Shown here piece by piece: positions 53,809 through 62,959 of a stretch of DNA of 64,000 bases. The first letter of the stretch is position 1. Each line of letters begins with the position of its first letter. Made by a program: the position numbers and the translations under genes. Source of the DNA: Sphingomonas pruni NBRC 15498 (GTDB taxonomy: Bacteria; Pseudomonadota; Alphaproteobacteria; Sphingomonadales; Sphingomonadaceae); contig NZ_BCYZ01000011.1 in NCBI RefSeq assembly GCF_001598455.1, positions 1 through 64,000 of the forward strand, read 5' to 3'. Below the pieces are notes generated by a model. The model was given only the letters and a program-made list of their open reading frames with translations. It was not told where the DNA came from and did not search any database.

Positions 53809-55071
53809 ATGACCGACGCCATCGACACCGCCGAAGCCCTTCCCGAGAATCCCGCGTCCGTGGCGCCGGAAACGGACTTAATGTCCAAGTTCGACGGCCT
53901 GATCGCCGAGCGCCAGGCATTGCTCGACAGCGGCGTGACCGATCCGTTCGCTATCGTGATGGAGCAGGTCAAGTCGCCGACCGAGGCGGTGATCAAGGGC
54001 AAGGACACGATCCTGCTCGGCACCTACAATTATATGGGCATGACGTTCGACCCCGACGTCATCCAGGCGGGCAAGGATGCGCTCGACCAGTTCGGATCGG
54101 GCACCAATGGCAGCCGTATGCTCAACGGCACCTTCCGCGACCATATGGAAGTCGAACAGGCGTTGCGCGATTTCTACGGCACGACCGGGGCGATCGTCTT
54201 CTCGACCGGCTATATGGCCAATCTCGGCATGATCTCGACGCTGGCCGGCAAGGGCGAGTACGTCATTCTCGACGCCGACAGCCACGCCTCGATCTATGAT
54301 GGCTGCAAACAGGGCTATGCCGAGATCGTCCGCTTCCGCCACAACGACATCGAGGATCTCGACAAGCGCCTCGGCCGGCTGCCCAAGGAACCGGGCAAGT
54401 TGGTCGTGCTCGAAGGCGTCTATTCGATGCTCGGCGATGTCGCGCCGCTCAAGGAAATGGTCGCGGTCGCCAAGAAGCACAATGCGATGGTGCTGTCGGA
54501 CGAAGCACATTCGATGGGCTTTTACGGCCCCAACGGCCGCGGCGTGTACGAGGCACAGGGTTGCGAAGGCGATGTCGACTTCATCGTCGGCACCTTCTCC
54601 AAGTCGGTCGGCACGGTCGGCGGCTTCTGCGTGTCCAATCACCCGAAGTTCGAGGCGATCCGCCTCGCTTGCCGGCCCTATATCTTCACCGCCAGCCTGC
54701 CGCCGTCGGTCGTCGCGACAGCGGCGATGTCGATCCGCAAGCTGCAGCACGCACATAACAAGCGCGCGCATCTGTGGGAAAATGCCAGGCAATTGCATGG
54801 CGGGCTGACCCGACTGGGGTTCAAGCTCGGCACCGAAAATCCGGACAGCGCGATCGTCGCGGTGATCCTGGATGATCAGACCCAAGCCGTGATGATGTGG
54901 CAGGCGCTGCTCGACAGCGGGGTCTATGTGAACATGGCGCGCCCGCCGGCGACTCCCGCGGGCACCTATCTTCTGCGGTGTTCGCTATGCGCAGAACATA
55001 CGGCCGATCAAATCGCGACGGTGTTGGAGAAATTCGAAGCGGCAGGGCGGGCAGCGCACGCGATAAATTGA
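53809..55071 (+). CDS. spt: Serine palmitoyltransferase
   Basis: PLP enzyme (alpha-oxoamine synthase): condenses serine with palmitoyl-CoA or -ACP to 3-ketosphinganine. 420 residues, equal to the soluble Sphingomonas enzyme. The PLP Lys is residue 265 in GTFSKSVGTVGG. Other family parts: GSGTNGSRMLNGTFRDH, DADSHASIYDG with stacking His, SDEAHSMGFYG with the PLP Asp. ATG at 53809; GTG at 53791 is less likely. Confidence 0.95.
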   Translation: MTDAIDTAEALPENPASVAPETDLMSKFDGLIAERQALLDSGVTDPFAIVMEQVKSPTEAVIKGKDTILLGTYNYMGMTFDPDVIQAGKDALDQFGSGTNGSRMLNGTFRDHMEVEQALRDFYGTTGAIVFSTGYMANLGMISTLAGKGEYVILDADSHASIYDGCKQGYAEIVRFRHNDIEDLDKRLGRLPKEPGKLVVLEGVYSMLGDVAPLKEMVAVAKKHNAMVLSDEAHSMGFYGPNGRGVYEAQGCEGDVDFIVGTFSKSVGTVGGFCVSNHPKFEAIRLACRPYIFTASLPPSVVATAAMSIRKLQHAHNKRAHLWENARQLHGGLTRLGFKLGTENPDSAIVAVILDDQTQAVMMWQALLDSGVYVNMARPPATPAGTYLLRCSLCAEHTADQIATVLEKFEAAGRAAHAIN

Positions 55072-55120
55072 GGGAACCTGCGGGGTTTCCTAGATTCAAC
55101 CGATTCGGTACAAGACGGCC

Positions 55121-57067
55121 ATGAGCGGGAACGACGCCGAGCCGGGGCTCGTCGATCAGGCACGCACGGTCTGGCGGGGCATTGCCCTGGCGGTGATGGC
55201 GTTACTCGGCACCGGCATCGTCGTCGCGCTGATCGTCATCCTGTCGGATACGACCGCGCAGCGCGATCGCGCGCTGAAGGCGCAGAGCCATAGCTACGAC
55301 GTCATGATTCTGGCGCGCACGCTGTCGGGCACGATCGCGCATGCCGAAGCGGCGCTGGGGCGGTATGTGATGAGCCGCGACCAGTTGGTCGGCCGCGAAT
55401 ATTATGACGAGTGGAGCTCAGCGCGGAACCAGATCGACCGGCTCGATGCGCTGACCAGCGACAATTCCATGCAGCAGCATCTGATCGACCAGCTGCGCGC
55501 CACCTATGAGGAGCGCGGCAAGGAACTGGCGATCACGGCGCTCAGCACGTCGTACAAGAAGGACAGCCAAGCCTATTCTCGCTTCTACGCCGCGGGCAAA
55601 TCGGCGACGTTACGCGATATCGACCGCCAGCTCGACGCGATCATCGACTCCGAACACGACCTGCTCGACAAGCGCGTCGCGGCGGCGGCGGCGTCAATCC
55701 AACGGTCCAACACCGTAGCGATGATCCTGGCCGTATTCGGCATGCTGATCCTGATCGCGGCGGTCGTGCTCGGCTGGTTGACGATCGGCGTGATGCGCGA
55801 GCGTGCCGTCGCACGTGCCGACGCCGACATCGAACGCGAACGGTCGGCGGCGCTCGAGGATGCGGTAAACGAGGCCACCCAGGCCTTGCGCGCGCAGGAG
55901 GCCAAGCTGCGCCAGGTGCAGAAGATGGAGGCGGTCGGCCAGCTGACGGGTGGCATCGCCCACGATTTCAACAATATGCTGGCGGTCGTTCTTGGCGGCC
56001 TGGAACTCGCCCGACGCACCTTGAAGAGCGATCCGGCAGGCGTCGGTCGTCATCTCGACAATGCCACCGAGGGCGCTCATCGCGCCGCCGCGCTGACCCG
56101 GCGCCTGCTCGCTTTTTCGCGCGAGGAGGCGCTCAACCCCGAGCCGCTCGCGCCGATCGCCACGATCGAAGGCATGTCCGACCTGCTCGATCGCACGCTG
56201 GGGGACGCGATCACGGTGGAGACGAGCGACGACGGCTCGTCCTGGCATATCTGGGCCGACCGCCACGAACTCGAAAACACCATCCTCAACCTCGCGGTCA
56301 ACGCGCGCGATGCGATGGATGGCCGCGGACGGCTGACGATCCGGGCCAGCGCGAAGACACTCGCCGCCAATGAGATCGGCCACTGCCTGGCCGGGGACCA
56401 TATCGCGATCGCGGTCAGCGACACCGGCTGCGGCATGGCGCCCGAGGTTATGGAGCGGGTATTCGAACCGTTCTTCACGACCAAGCCGGTCGGCAAGGGC
56501 ACCGGGCTGGGTCTCAGTCAGATCTTCGCCTTTGTCCGTCAATCGGGTGGCGAGATCGCAATCAGCTCGGTCGAGGGCGAAGGGACCACGGTCACGCTGT
56601 ATCTCCCACGTCATTTGGGTGTCGGAGACGTGGTGGCGAAAGCGGAAACGGCGACGCCGTCCGCGCCGCCGTCCATCCGCGGCCTCGGCGTGCTGGTGGT
56701 CGAGGACGATCCGCGCGTCCTCAACGCCACGATCGGCGCGCTCGAGGAATTGAAGCACCGCGCCGTGCCGTGCCCCGACCCGCTGGACGCGCCGCGCATC
56801 CTCGACGATCTCGGGCCATTCGATCTCGTCATCACCGACGTGCTGATGCCCGGCCAGACCGGCCCGGAGATGATCGCCGGATTGCTGGCGCGCCGGCCCG
56901 ATCTGGCCGTGCTGTTCGTCACCGGTTATGCCGGCGAAGGGTCGGCGGCCGATTTCGGCGGGCGACCGGTTTTGCGCAAACCGTTCACCATCGCCGGGCT
57001 GGAACGCGCGATCGCCGATGCGGTCGCGGATCGGCCGACGCCGACCGACCAATTGGCCGCCGAATAG
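55121..57067 (+). CDS. Hybrid sensor histidine kinase / response regulator
   Basis: 648 residues, two transmembrane helices (about 21-42 and 198-222) enclosing a CHASE3-like sensor (TLSGTIAHAEAALGRYVMSR). The phospho-acceptor His lies in GQLTGGIAHDFNNMLAVVLG. The ATPase domain has N box (NTILNLAVNARDAM), DTGCGM and GKGTGLGLSQIF. A C-terminal receiver has its Asp in LVITDVLMPGQTGPE. Located in the sphingolipid region; partner regulator not seen. No DNA-binding output. Confidence 0.93.
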   Translation: MSGNDAEPGLVDQARTVWRGIALAVMALLGTGIVVALIVILSDTTAQRDRALKAQSHSYDVMILARTLSGTIAHAEAALGRYVMSRDQLVGREYYDEWSSARNQIDRLDALTSDNSMQQHLIDQLRATYEERGKELAITALSTSYKKDSQAYSRFYAAGKSATLRDIDRQLDAIIDSEHDLLDKRVAAAAASIQRSNTVAMILAVFGMLILIAAVVLGWLTIGVMRERAVARADADIERERSAALEDAVNEATQALRAQEAKLRQVQKMEAVGQLTGGIAHDFNNMLAVVLGGLELARRTLKSDPAGVGRHLDNATEGAHRAAALTRRLLAFSREEALNPEPLAPIATIEGMSDLLDRTLGDAITVETSDDGSSWHIWADRHELENTILNLAVNARDAMDGRGRLTIRASAKTLAANEIGHCLAGDHIAIAVSDTGCGMAPEVMERVFEPFFTTKPVGKGTGLGLSQIFAFVRQSGGEIAISSVEGEGTTVTLYLPRHLGVGDVVAKAETATPSAPPSIRGLGVLVVEDDPRVLNATIGALEELKHRAVPCPDPLDAPRILDDLGPFDLVITDVLMPGQTGPEMIAGLLARRPDLAVLFVTGYAGEGSAADFGGRPVLRKPFTIAGLERAIADAVADRPTPTDQLAAE

Positions 57068-57169
57068 AGCATCGCGCGGAAAAGTGGGTACCGGTTTTCC
57101 GCGACAAGCAATGCGTCCACGAAAAACTAGCGCGGCGTGTCCGATTCAGAAATCGAGCATGCCGCTCTA
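57065..57169. repeat. Alphaproteobacterial interspersed palindromic element
   Basis: Bounded by TAGAGC (57065-57070) and GCTCTA (57164-57169). Inside, GCGGAAAAGTGGGTACCGGT leads into TTTTCCGC, forming a strong hairpin; this GAAAAGTGGGnACCGGTTTTC core is a widely dispersed repeat in alphaproteobacteria. The stop codon of the histidine kinase is part of its left end. It can fold as an RNA stem and may act as a terminator or message stabiliser between kinase and lptF. Confidence 0.7.
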
Positions 57170-57268
57170 GCAAGTTTTTCCGGCTGACGCGGACCGAATG
57201 CCGCCCTATAGCCGTTCGATCATCTCCCCAGCCGCTCCCGGCCGAGAAGGACCCTTTTTCCGTCAGCC

Positions 57269-58498
57269 ATGAAGTCCATCGATCGCTACATGGCCCGGCT
57301 GATCGCGTTGCCGCTTTTCTCCACGTTGGTGATCGCGGCGATGCTGCTCGTGCTCGACCGCATGCTGCGGCTGTTCGACTTCGTCGCGACCGAAGGCGGA
57401 CCGATCAGCGTCGTGTGGCAGATGCTGGCCAATTTGCTGCCCGAATATTTCGGTCTCGGCATCCCGATCGGGCTGATGCTCGGCTGCCTGCTAGCCTTTC
57501 GGCGACTCGCGACATCGTCGGAACTCGACATCCTGCGCGCCGTGGGCATGAGCTACGGTCGACTGCTGCGCGTACCGTACATGTACACGATCGTCCTCGC
57601 GATCCTGAACCTGTTCATCGTCGGCTATGTCCAGCCCAAGGCGCGCTATGCTTACGAGAATTTGCGCTACGAATTGCGCACCGGCGCGCTCGGCGCCTCG
57701 ATCAAAGTCGGCGAGTTCACCACCTTCCCGAATAACGGCCCCACCGTCCGGATCGAGGAAAGCAAGGATGAAGGGCGCGAGCTGAAGGGCATTTTCGTCC
57801 AGCGCAACGACGACAAGGGCGGCTCGTTCGCGGTGACCGCCGAAAAGGGCAAGTTCTACGCGGCCCCCAATCCCGACGAGATCATTTTCCAGCTGACCAA
57901 TGGTACGCTGGTCAGCAAGGAAGCGAAGGTCGCAGTGCCGCGCGTGCTGCGCTTCAACGTCTGGAACTTCCCGATCCGTCTACCGCCGACCAGCGCTTTT
58001 CGCGCGCGCGGCGGGCGCAATCTGGAATTCACCCTGCCCGAGCTCGCCCAGATCGGCCGCGATCGAACGCAACCCGAACCGCTGCGCGACACCAGTCGCG
58101 CCGCGTTCCATTTCCGCATCACCGAGGTGGTGTCGATGTTCCTGTTGCCTATGCTGGCGCTGGCGCTGGGCGTCCCGCCCAAAAGATCGTCTTCCGCACT
58201 GGGGGTATTTCTGTCGATCGTGATCATCGTGACCTATTTCAAGGTCAACGAATATGGCGAGGGGATCGGCGGCCTGGGCCGGGTCGATCCGCTGATCGCC
58301 TTATGGGTGCCGTTCACGATCTTCGCGGGCCTGGTGCTCTGGATGTATTACACGATCGCCTATGTCCCCGGCGGCCAGCCTATCGGTGCGCTGGAACGCG
58401 TATTCGCCAAGATCAGCAAGGTCGTCGTGCGCTGGCTTCCGTTCCGGCGACAGCGCCGCAACGGCGACAACGACGAGCCGGAGGCGCAGCCGGCATGA
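57269..58498 (+). CDS. lptF: LptF-type lipid export permease
   Basis: YjgP/YjgQ-family permease of the LptB2FG transporter, 409 residues, six membrane helices (first at about 10-32, LIALPLFSTLVIAAMLLVLD) and a periplasmic jelly-roll between helices 3 and 4 (VGEFTTFPNNGPTVRIEESK). The C-terminal cytoplasmic tail is short and charged. Stop overlaps lptG (ATGA). Usually exports LPS; in a sphingomonad glycosphingolipid is the likely cargo. Confidence 0.92.
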   Translation: MKSIDRYMARLIALPLFSTLVIAAMLLVLDRMLRLFDFVATEGGPISVVWQMLANLLPEYFGLGIPIGLMLGCLLAFRRLATSSELDILRAVGMSYGRLLRVPYMYTIVLAILNLFIVGYVQPKARYAYENLRYELRTGALGASIKVGEFTTFPNNGPTVRIEESKDEGRELKGIFVQRNDDKGGSFAVTAEKGKFYAAPNPDEIIFQLTNGTLVSKEAKVAVPRVLRFNVWNFPIRLPPTSAFRARGGRNLEFTLPELAQIGRDRTQPEPLRDTSRAAFHFRITEVVSMFLLPMLALALGVPPKRSSSALGVFLSIVIIVTYFKVNEYGEGIGGLGRVDPLIALWVPFTIFAGLVLWMYYTIAYVPGGQPIGALERVFAKISKVVVRWLPFRRQRRNGDNDEPEAQPA

Positions 58499-59595
58499 TC
58501 TCGATGCAGTTCTTCCCGTCGCGGACGGTGACGACGTATATGGCGAAGAGCTTCCTCGTGCGCACCTTCGCGGTGCTCGCGGCGTTGGTGATCGTCCTCC
58601 AGTTCCTCGACGCGTTGAGCGAATCGGGGCGGATTCTTGCCCATCCGGGCAACGGGCAGGCGGAAGTCTGGCGTTATATCAGCCTGCGCACGCCGGAGAT
58701 CATTGCGCGCTTCCTGCCCTATTCGGTGCTGTTGGGCGCGATCATCACCTATTCGACGCTCAATCAGAATTCGGAAGTCATTGCGATGAAGGCGTCGGGC
58801 CTGTCGGCGCATCAAGTGCTGGCGCCGATGATCATCGCCGCGATCGGCGTGGCGGCGATCAGCTTCGCGTTCAACGACCGGATCGTGAGCCGGGCGACCG
58901 ACACGCTCAACCGCTGGCAAAAGGTCGATTACGCGCCGATTCCGATCGACCGCGGCGATCGCGTCAACATATGGACACGGTCGGGGGACGACCTGATCAA
59001 CGTCAAGCTGGTCAAAGGCCGGGGCGACGCGGCGATCCTGAACGACGTGACGTTCTACGACCGCAACAAGGCGGGAGAGCTACAGGCGACGATTTCGGCG
59101 CCGCATGGCCGCCGCGAAGGCAAAGGCTGGCGGATCTGGCCAGCGCAAAAATTCGACGTCGCCGGCGGCGTAGCGACCAATCTGGGCGCAGTACTCGTCG
59201 GGGAAGGCGTGAGCCCGGACCAGTTCACCCTGGCGACGGTCGATGCCGATGGCCTGTCGTTCACCGAATTATGGTCGGCGATCGGCGACCTCAAGGCCGC
59301 GGGCCGTCCAACCAAAGCGCTCGAAGGCGATCTGTGGCACAAATTGTCCGGGCCCCTGTCATCGATCCTGATGCCTTTGCTCGGCGCGATCGCCGCGTTC
59401 GGCATCGCGCGATCGGGCAAGCTCTTCGTCCGCGCCGTGATCGGCATGGCGCTTGGCTTCACCTATTTCGTGGTCGATAACTTCGCGCTGGCGATGGGCA
59501 ATCTCGGCGCTTATCCGCCGATTCTCGCAGCCTGGGCACCGTTCGTGCTGTTCCTGATGATCGGCGAAGCGGTGCTGATCAGAACCGAGGAATAG
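58495..59595 (+). CDS. lptG: LptG-type lipid export permease
   Basis: 366 residues, partner of LptF with the same six-helix plus jelly-roll plan: SRTVTTYMAKSFLVRTFAVL starts helix 1, LPYSVLLGAIITYSTLNQNS is the conserved coupling region, and AAFGIARSGKLFVRAVIGMA leads to the last helices. ATG overlaps the lptF stop, so the two are co-translated. The ATPase gene lptB is not in the window. Confidence 0.92.
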   Translation: MISMQFFPSRTVTTYMAKSFLVRTFAVLAALVIVLQFLDALSESGRILAHPGNGQAEVWRYISLRTPEIIARFLPYSVLLGAIITYSTLNQNSEVIAMKASGLSAHQVLAPMIIAAIGVAAISFAFNDRIVSRATDTLNRWQKVDYAPIPIDRGDRVNIWTRSGDDLINVKLVKGRGDAAILNDVTFYDRNKAGELQATISAPHGRREGKGWRIWPAQKFDVAGGVATNLGAVLVGEGVSPDQFTLATVDADGLSFTELWSAIGDLKAAGRPTKALEGDLWHKLSGPLSSILMPLLGAIAAFGIARSGKLFVRAVIGMALGFTYFVVDNFALAMGNLGAYPPILAAWAPFVLFLMIGEAVLIRTEE

Positions 59596-59606
59596 CGGCT
59601 ACCGCG

Positions 59607-59627
59607 ATGCCGGGCGCGTTCCGGCAT
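59607..59627 (+). terminator. Hairpin after lptG
   Basis: ATGCCGG and CCGGCAT form a 7-bp stem with a seven-base loop, 12 bases after the lptG stop and before the convergent desaturase gene. No T tract. Confidence 0.4.
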
Positions 59628-59684
59628 TGAAGCTAACGGATTGATCGTTGGCGAAGCGGCGCCCCCAACACGTTCGGGGGAAGA

Positions 59685-60788
59685 TCAGCGCGCCTTCATC
59701 GTACTGGTGGCGAGGCGGACCGCCAACATCGGCAGGCCCTTGTAATTGCCCTTATGATACGGCGAGTCCGGCTCGAGCGCGGCGGTGATGCGGCGGTGCG
59801 CGGTCCCCAGCGCGTGGTAAGGCAGGCCAGGCAGCAGATGATGCAGCGCGTGATAGCGCAAACCCACCGGCGCCCACAGCATCGGCAATAGCGCAGGCGG
59901 CGGCACATTTACCGAATCGAGATATTGCGCGGTGACCGTCATCGCCTCGCCCTCATTCTCCCACAAATGGGCAACGAGCGTGCGTACCTGGTTGATAACG
60001 GCGACCGCCGAGGCGACGATCAGGAAGGTGACGAAGGCCTTGAGCGGGACGATGCCGGTGGCGGTCAGGGCGATCAGCATAATCGACCACAGGCTGGCAG
60101 CAGCCTCCAGCCGGTGCCACAACCGCCGCGCCTCGCCCTCGGGTGCCCTGCGCTGGAATGACGGGTTGATCTGCAGGCCCGAATAGCGCGCGACGACGAC
60201 GCGGCGCAGCGCCGGGACGAGCAACGATAACGGGGTCAGGATCGCGTAGCGGACCAGCAACGCGATCGGCGCCAGTGCCGACACCAGCAGGAAAACCGGC
60301 AGCGTCCACGGCTTCATCAGCGCAAGCGGCAGATATTCGGGGTCTTCCACCGTGCCGTAGCGCGTCCGCGCATGATGCAGGTTATGGACGCCTTCGTACA
60401 TGAAGCTCGGCGTCAGCAGCGGGATGCCGACCAGCAGGTTCCAGGCCAGCCGGAACCCCGGCACCGCCGAATGCTTGATATGGGTGAGTTCGTGGATGAA
60501 GCTTTCGGCGCGATACAAGGCCAGGACCGCGACGAGGCCCGCCGCGATCGCCCAGCCCAACGACGGGGCCAGGATCGCGCCGGCCAGGGCCGCATAGCCG
60601 ATTGCCGCCGACAACAGCATGTCGAGCCAATAGATGCGCGGATTGGGCACATTGAGGTCGCGGGTCAGATCCGCCGCCGCCCGTAGCATCGCCCTGTCGT
60701 CGTCGATCCGCACGCGCACGGGCGCGGCATTGGCCGCATCGGCCGTGCGGCGGTCGAGAGTCACGATTGTATCCATGGGAAGCGCCAT
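59685..60788 (-). CDS. Membrane fatty-acid desaturase / hydroxylase
   Basis: 367 residues from the ATG at 60788. Di-iron desaturase with histidine clusters HELTHIKH (about 102), HNLHHART (about 140) and HALHH (about 315), between four to six membrane helices. It lies between lptG and the ceramide-synthase candidate but on the opposite strand. The setting suggests a sphingolipid or its fatty-acyl chain (for example 2-hydroxylation or desaturation of the base) as substrate, not proven. Confidence 0.88.
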   Translation of the reverse strand: MALPMDTIVTLDRRTADAANAAPVRVRIDDDRAMLRAAADLTRDLNVPNPRIYWLDMLLSAAIGYAALAGAILAPSLGWAIAAGLVAVLALYRAESFIHELTHIKHSAVPGFRLAWNLLVGIPLLTPSFMYEGVHNLHHARTRYGTVEDPEYLPLALMKPWTLPVFLLVSALAPIALLVRYAILTPLSLLVPALRRVVVARYSGLQINPSFQRRAPEGEARRLWHRLEAAASLWSIMLIALTATGIVPLKAFVTFLIVASAVAVINQVRTLVAHLWENEGEAMTVTAQYLDSVNVPPPALLPMLWAPVGLRYHALHHLLPGLPYHALGTAHRRITAALEPDSPYHKGNYKGLPMLAVRLATSTMKAR

Positions 60789-60950
60789 TGACCGAACATA
60801 GTGGCGACACGGTGGCATTCCAACGACGAAGCCGCCGCCGATCAGGGTGATCGCAATTTCCCATCTTTACGCAAAACGGCGTCGCCTTGGGATTGTCCGA
60901 GCCACGGACAAAGCCTAACGCGCGGTCTGTTCCAGCCTGATGAGGTGCCG

Positions 60951-62105
60951 ATGCCCGGTCAAATGACCATCCGCCCGATCGACAGCAAGGGCGACCTGAA
61001 GAAGTTCGTCGCCCTGCCCTATCGCTTGTACAAGGACGATCCGAATTGGGTGCCGCCGCTGAAAGGCGATGCGTTGAAGAAGCTCATTCCGGGCAAGAAT
61101 GGCTGGCTGAGCCACGCCAAGCAGCAATTGTTCCTGGCCGAGCGCGACGGCAAGGTCGTCGGTCGCATCTCCGCGCATATCGACACGCTGGCGCTGGAAA
61201 TGCCAGCCGACCAGGGGTTCGGGCCCGGCTGCGGTCAGTTCGGCTATTTCGACGCCGAGGACGAAGCGATCGCGCAGGCGCTGATCACCGCCGCCGAAGC
61301 GTGGCTTAAGAATCAGGGCATGGACCGCGTGCTCGGGCCGCTCAGCGCTTCGATCTGGGAAGAGCCGGGCCTGCTGATCCAGGGCTTCGATCACCCGCCG
61401 ACGATCATGATGGGGCACAACAAGCCCGAATATCGGGGCTGGATCGAGCGAGCCGGTTATCAGCCGGTCAAGCAGGTCATGACCTATGAGCTCGACATCA
61501 CCAAGGAATTCCCGCCGATCGTCAAGCGCATCGTCCAGATGGGCGAGCGCAACGACCGCATCCGCGTCCGTGAAGTCGACAAGTCGAAGTTCGACGAGGA
61601 GGCGGCGATTATCCTCTACATCCTCAACGATGCCTGGTCGGACAATTGGGGGTTCGTGCCGTTCACTCCGCCGGAGATCGACGATATCGGGGTCATGCTG
61701 AAGCCGATCGTCTACAACGACCTGATCCGTATCGCCGAGCTCGACGGCAAGCCGGTCGCGTTCATGATCACGCTCCCCGACCTCAACGAAGCGATCAAGC
61801 CGTTGAACGGCAATCTGCTGCCATTCGGTTGGGCAAAGCTGCTATTGTGGCTACGCAAGCCCCAGACAAAGACGATGCGTGTTCCTTTGATGGGCGTGGT
61901 GAAGGAGTTGCAGGCGTCGCGCATGGCGAGCCAGTTGGCCTTCATGATGATCGAATATATTCGCCGCGCAGCGATCTCGAACTACAGCGCCACCCGAGGC
62001 GAAATCGGTTGGGTGCTCGACGACAATCAGGGCATGAACGCCATTGCCGATGCGATCGATAGCAAGGTCAACAAGGTCTATCAGATCTACGAGAAGCGCA
62101 TCTAA
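60951..62105 (+). CDS. GNAT-fold acyltransferase, candidate bacterial ceramide synthase
   Basis: 384 residues, ATG with GAGGTG upstream. N-terminal GNAT-like half (LFLAERDGKVVGRISAHIDT; LGPLSASIWEEPGLLIQGFD) and a second acyltransferase-like half (RIAELDGKPVAFMITLPDLN; SNYSATRGEIGWVLDDNQGM). The bacterial ceramide synthase of Caulobacter belongs to this large GNAT group and is encoded near spt; I assign this gene by that analogy and by its position. No membrane segment. Confidence 0.7.
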   Translation: MPGQMTIRPIDSKGDLKKFVALPYRLYKDDPNWVPPLKGDALKKLIPGKNGWLSHAKQQLFLAERDGKVVGRISAHIDTLALEMPADQGFGPGCGQFGYFDAEDEAIAQALITAAEAWLKNQGMDRVLGPLSASIWEEPGLLIQGFDHPPTIMMGHNKPEYRGWIERAGYQPVKQVMTYELDITKEFPPIVKRIVQMGERNDRIRVREVDKSKFDEEAAIILYILNDAWSDNWGFVPFTPPEIDDIGVMLKPIVYNDLIRIAELDGKPVAFMITLPDLNEAIKPLNGNLLPFGWAKLLLWLRKPQTKTMRVPLMGVVKELQASRMASQLAFMMIEYIRRAAISNYSATRGEIGWVLDDNQGMNAIADAIDSKVNKVYQIYEKRI

Positions 62106-62117
62106 AGAACGCCACGC

Positions 62118-62152
62118 CGCCGAGCCTGGCTGGGAGGGCGACAGGCTCGGCG
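62118..62152. terminator. Hairpin between the acyltransferase and a small secreted protein gene
   Basis: CGCCGAGCCT (62118-62127) and AGGCTCGGCG (62143-62152) form a perfect 10-bp stem with a 15-base loop between convergent genes. Confidence 0.55.
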
Positions 62153-62213
62153 ACGCGGCAGGTATTCCGGACCCGGTCAAGCGAGGGAATGCGCAACCCG
62201 ATCCGGAGACCTT

Positions 62214-62465
62214 TCAGGGGTTGAGTGGATCGAAACCGTCCTCGCGCATCCACGCGTCGCGAGTCTTGCAGACCTTTTTCGCGATCCGCGAGCCTGTGAC
62301 GGTGTCGACGATGCAATATTTGGTCGACGCGGAAGGCGGGGCGGTCGGTGTGGCGTTCGCGACCGGAGTTACGTCGCCAGCAGGCGTCGGTCCGGCGGCC
62401 TGGGCGGAGGCAGCAATCGTCGTCAACGCTGCAAGGGCGATGGCACTGGTGAAGGTCTTGATCAT
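62214..62465 (-). CDS. Small secreted protein, paralogue of the next gene
   Basis: 83 residues: signal peptide (MIKTFTSAIALAALTTIAAS, ending AQA), a Pro/Ala/Thr linker, then STKYCIVDTVTGSRIAKKVC and KTRDAWMREDGFDP. Two Cys could make a disulphide. The last ~40 residues match the neighbour's: YC, TGS, VCKT, W, then DP. GAGGA precedes the start. Function unknown, probably periplasmic. Confidence 0.75.
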   Translation of the reverse strand: MIKTFTSAIALAALTTIAASAQAAGPTPAGDVTPVANATPTAPPSASTKYCIVDTVTGSRIAKKVCKTRDAWMREDGFDPLNP

Positions 62466-62483
62466 GGCTTCATCCTCTCGACC

Positions 62484-62505
62484 GGGTGCGGCGCGTGCCG
62501 CACCC
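62484..62505 (-). terminator. Hairpin between the two small secreted protein genes
   Basis: GGGTGCGGC and GCCGCACCC form a perfect 9-bp stem with a GCGT loop. It may set separate expression levels for the paralogues. Confidence 0.5.
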
Positions 62506-62516
62506 CGTGAAGCTTC

Positions 62517-62768
62517 TCAGTTCTTCAACTGTTTGGTGGGATCGACACCCTCCGCCCGCCATTGTTCGAGCGTTTTGCAAACCCTGCCGCCGACGATCGA
62601 CCCGGTCGGCGCTTCCACCCGGTAACAATAACGCGCCGGTGCGCTGGCCGCGGGCGCCGGCAGATCCTTGGCCTCTGCCTGATCAGCCTTGACCTTACCC
62701 GAGGCGAGGGCGGGGCTACCAGCCAAGACACTTAGGGCCGCTACCGCGGCAAAGGTGAATTTGAACAT
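62517..62768 (-). CDS. Small secreted protein, paralogue of the previous gene
   Basis: 83 residues, same length as its neighbour: signal peptide (MFKFTFAAVAALSVLAGSPA, ending ALA), a short linker and the conserved part ARYCYRVEAPTGSIVGGRVC followed by KTLEQWRAEGVDP. The Cys pair, TGS and W..EG.DP spacing agree with the other copy. AGGAG lies seven bases before the ATG. Function unknown. Confidence 0.78.
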   Translation of the reverse strand: MFKFTFAAVAALSVLAGSPALASGKVKADQAEAKDLPAPAASAPARYCYRVEAPTGSIVGGRVCKTLEQWRAEGVDPTKQLKN

Positions 62769-62959
62769 CTTCCTGCTCCTGAACTAGCTGGCGGGGGTGA
62801 CCAGCACGTGTGTTGGTGCATTAAGTATGCCAAACAGTAGAATCTATATTAATCAGTGCTTTACGTGACGACTACGTCTGTAGACATTGGCGTGGCAAAC
62901 CAAAGCGCGGCAATTTCCGCCAAAGATCGGCGTAACCCGCAGCGCGATTTACGCCGCCG

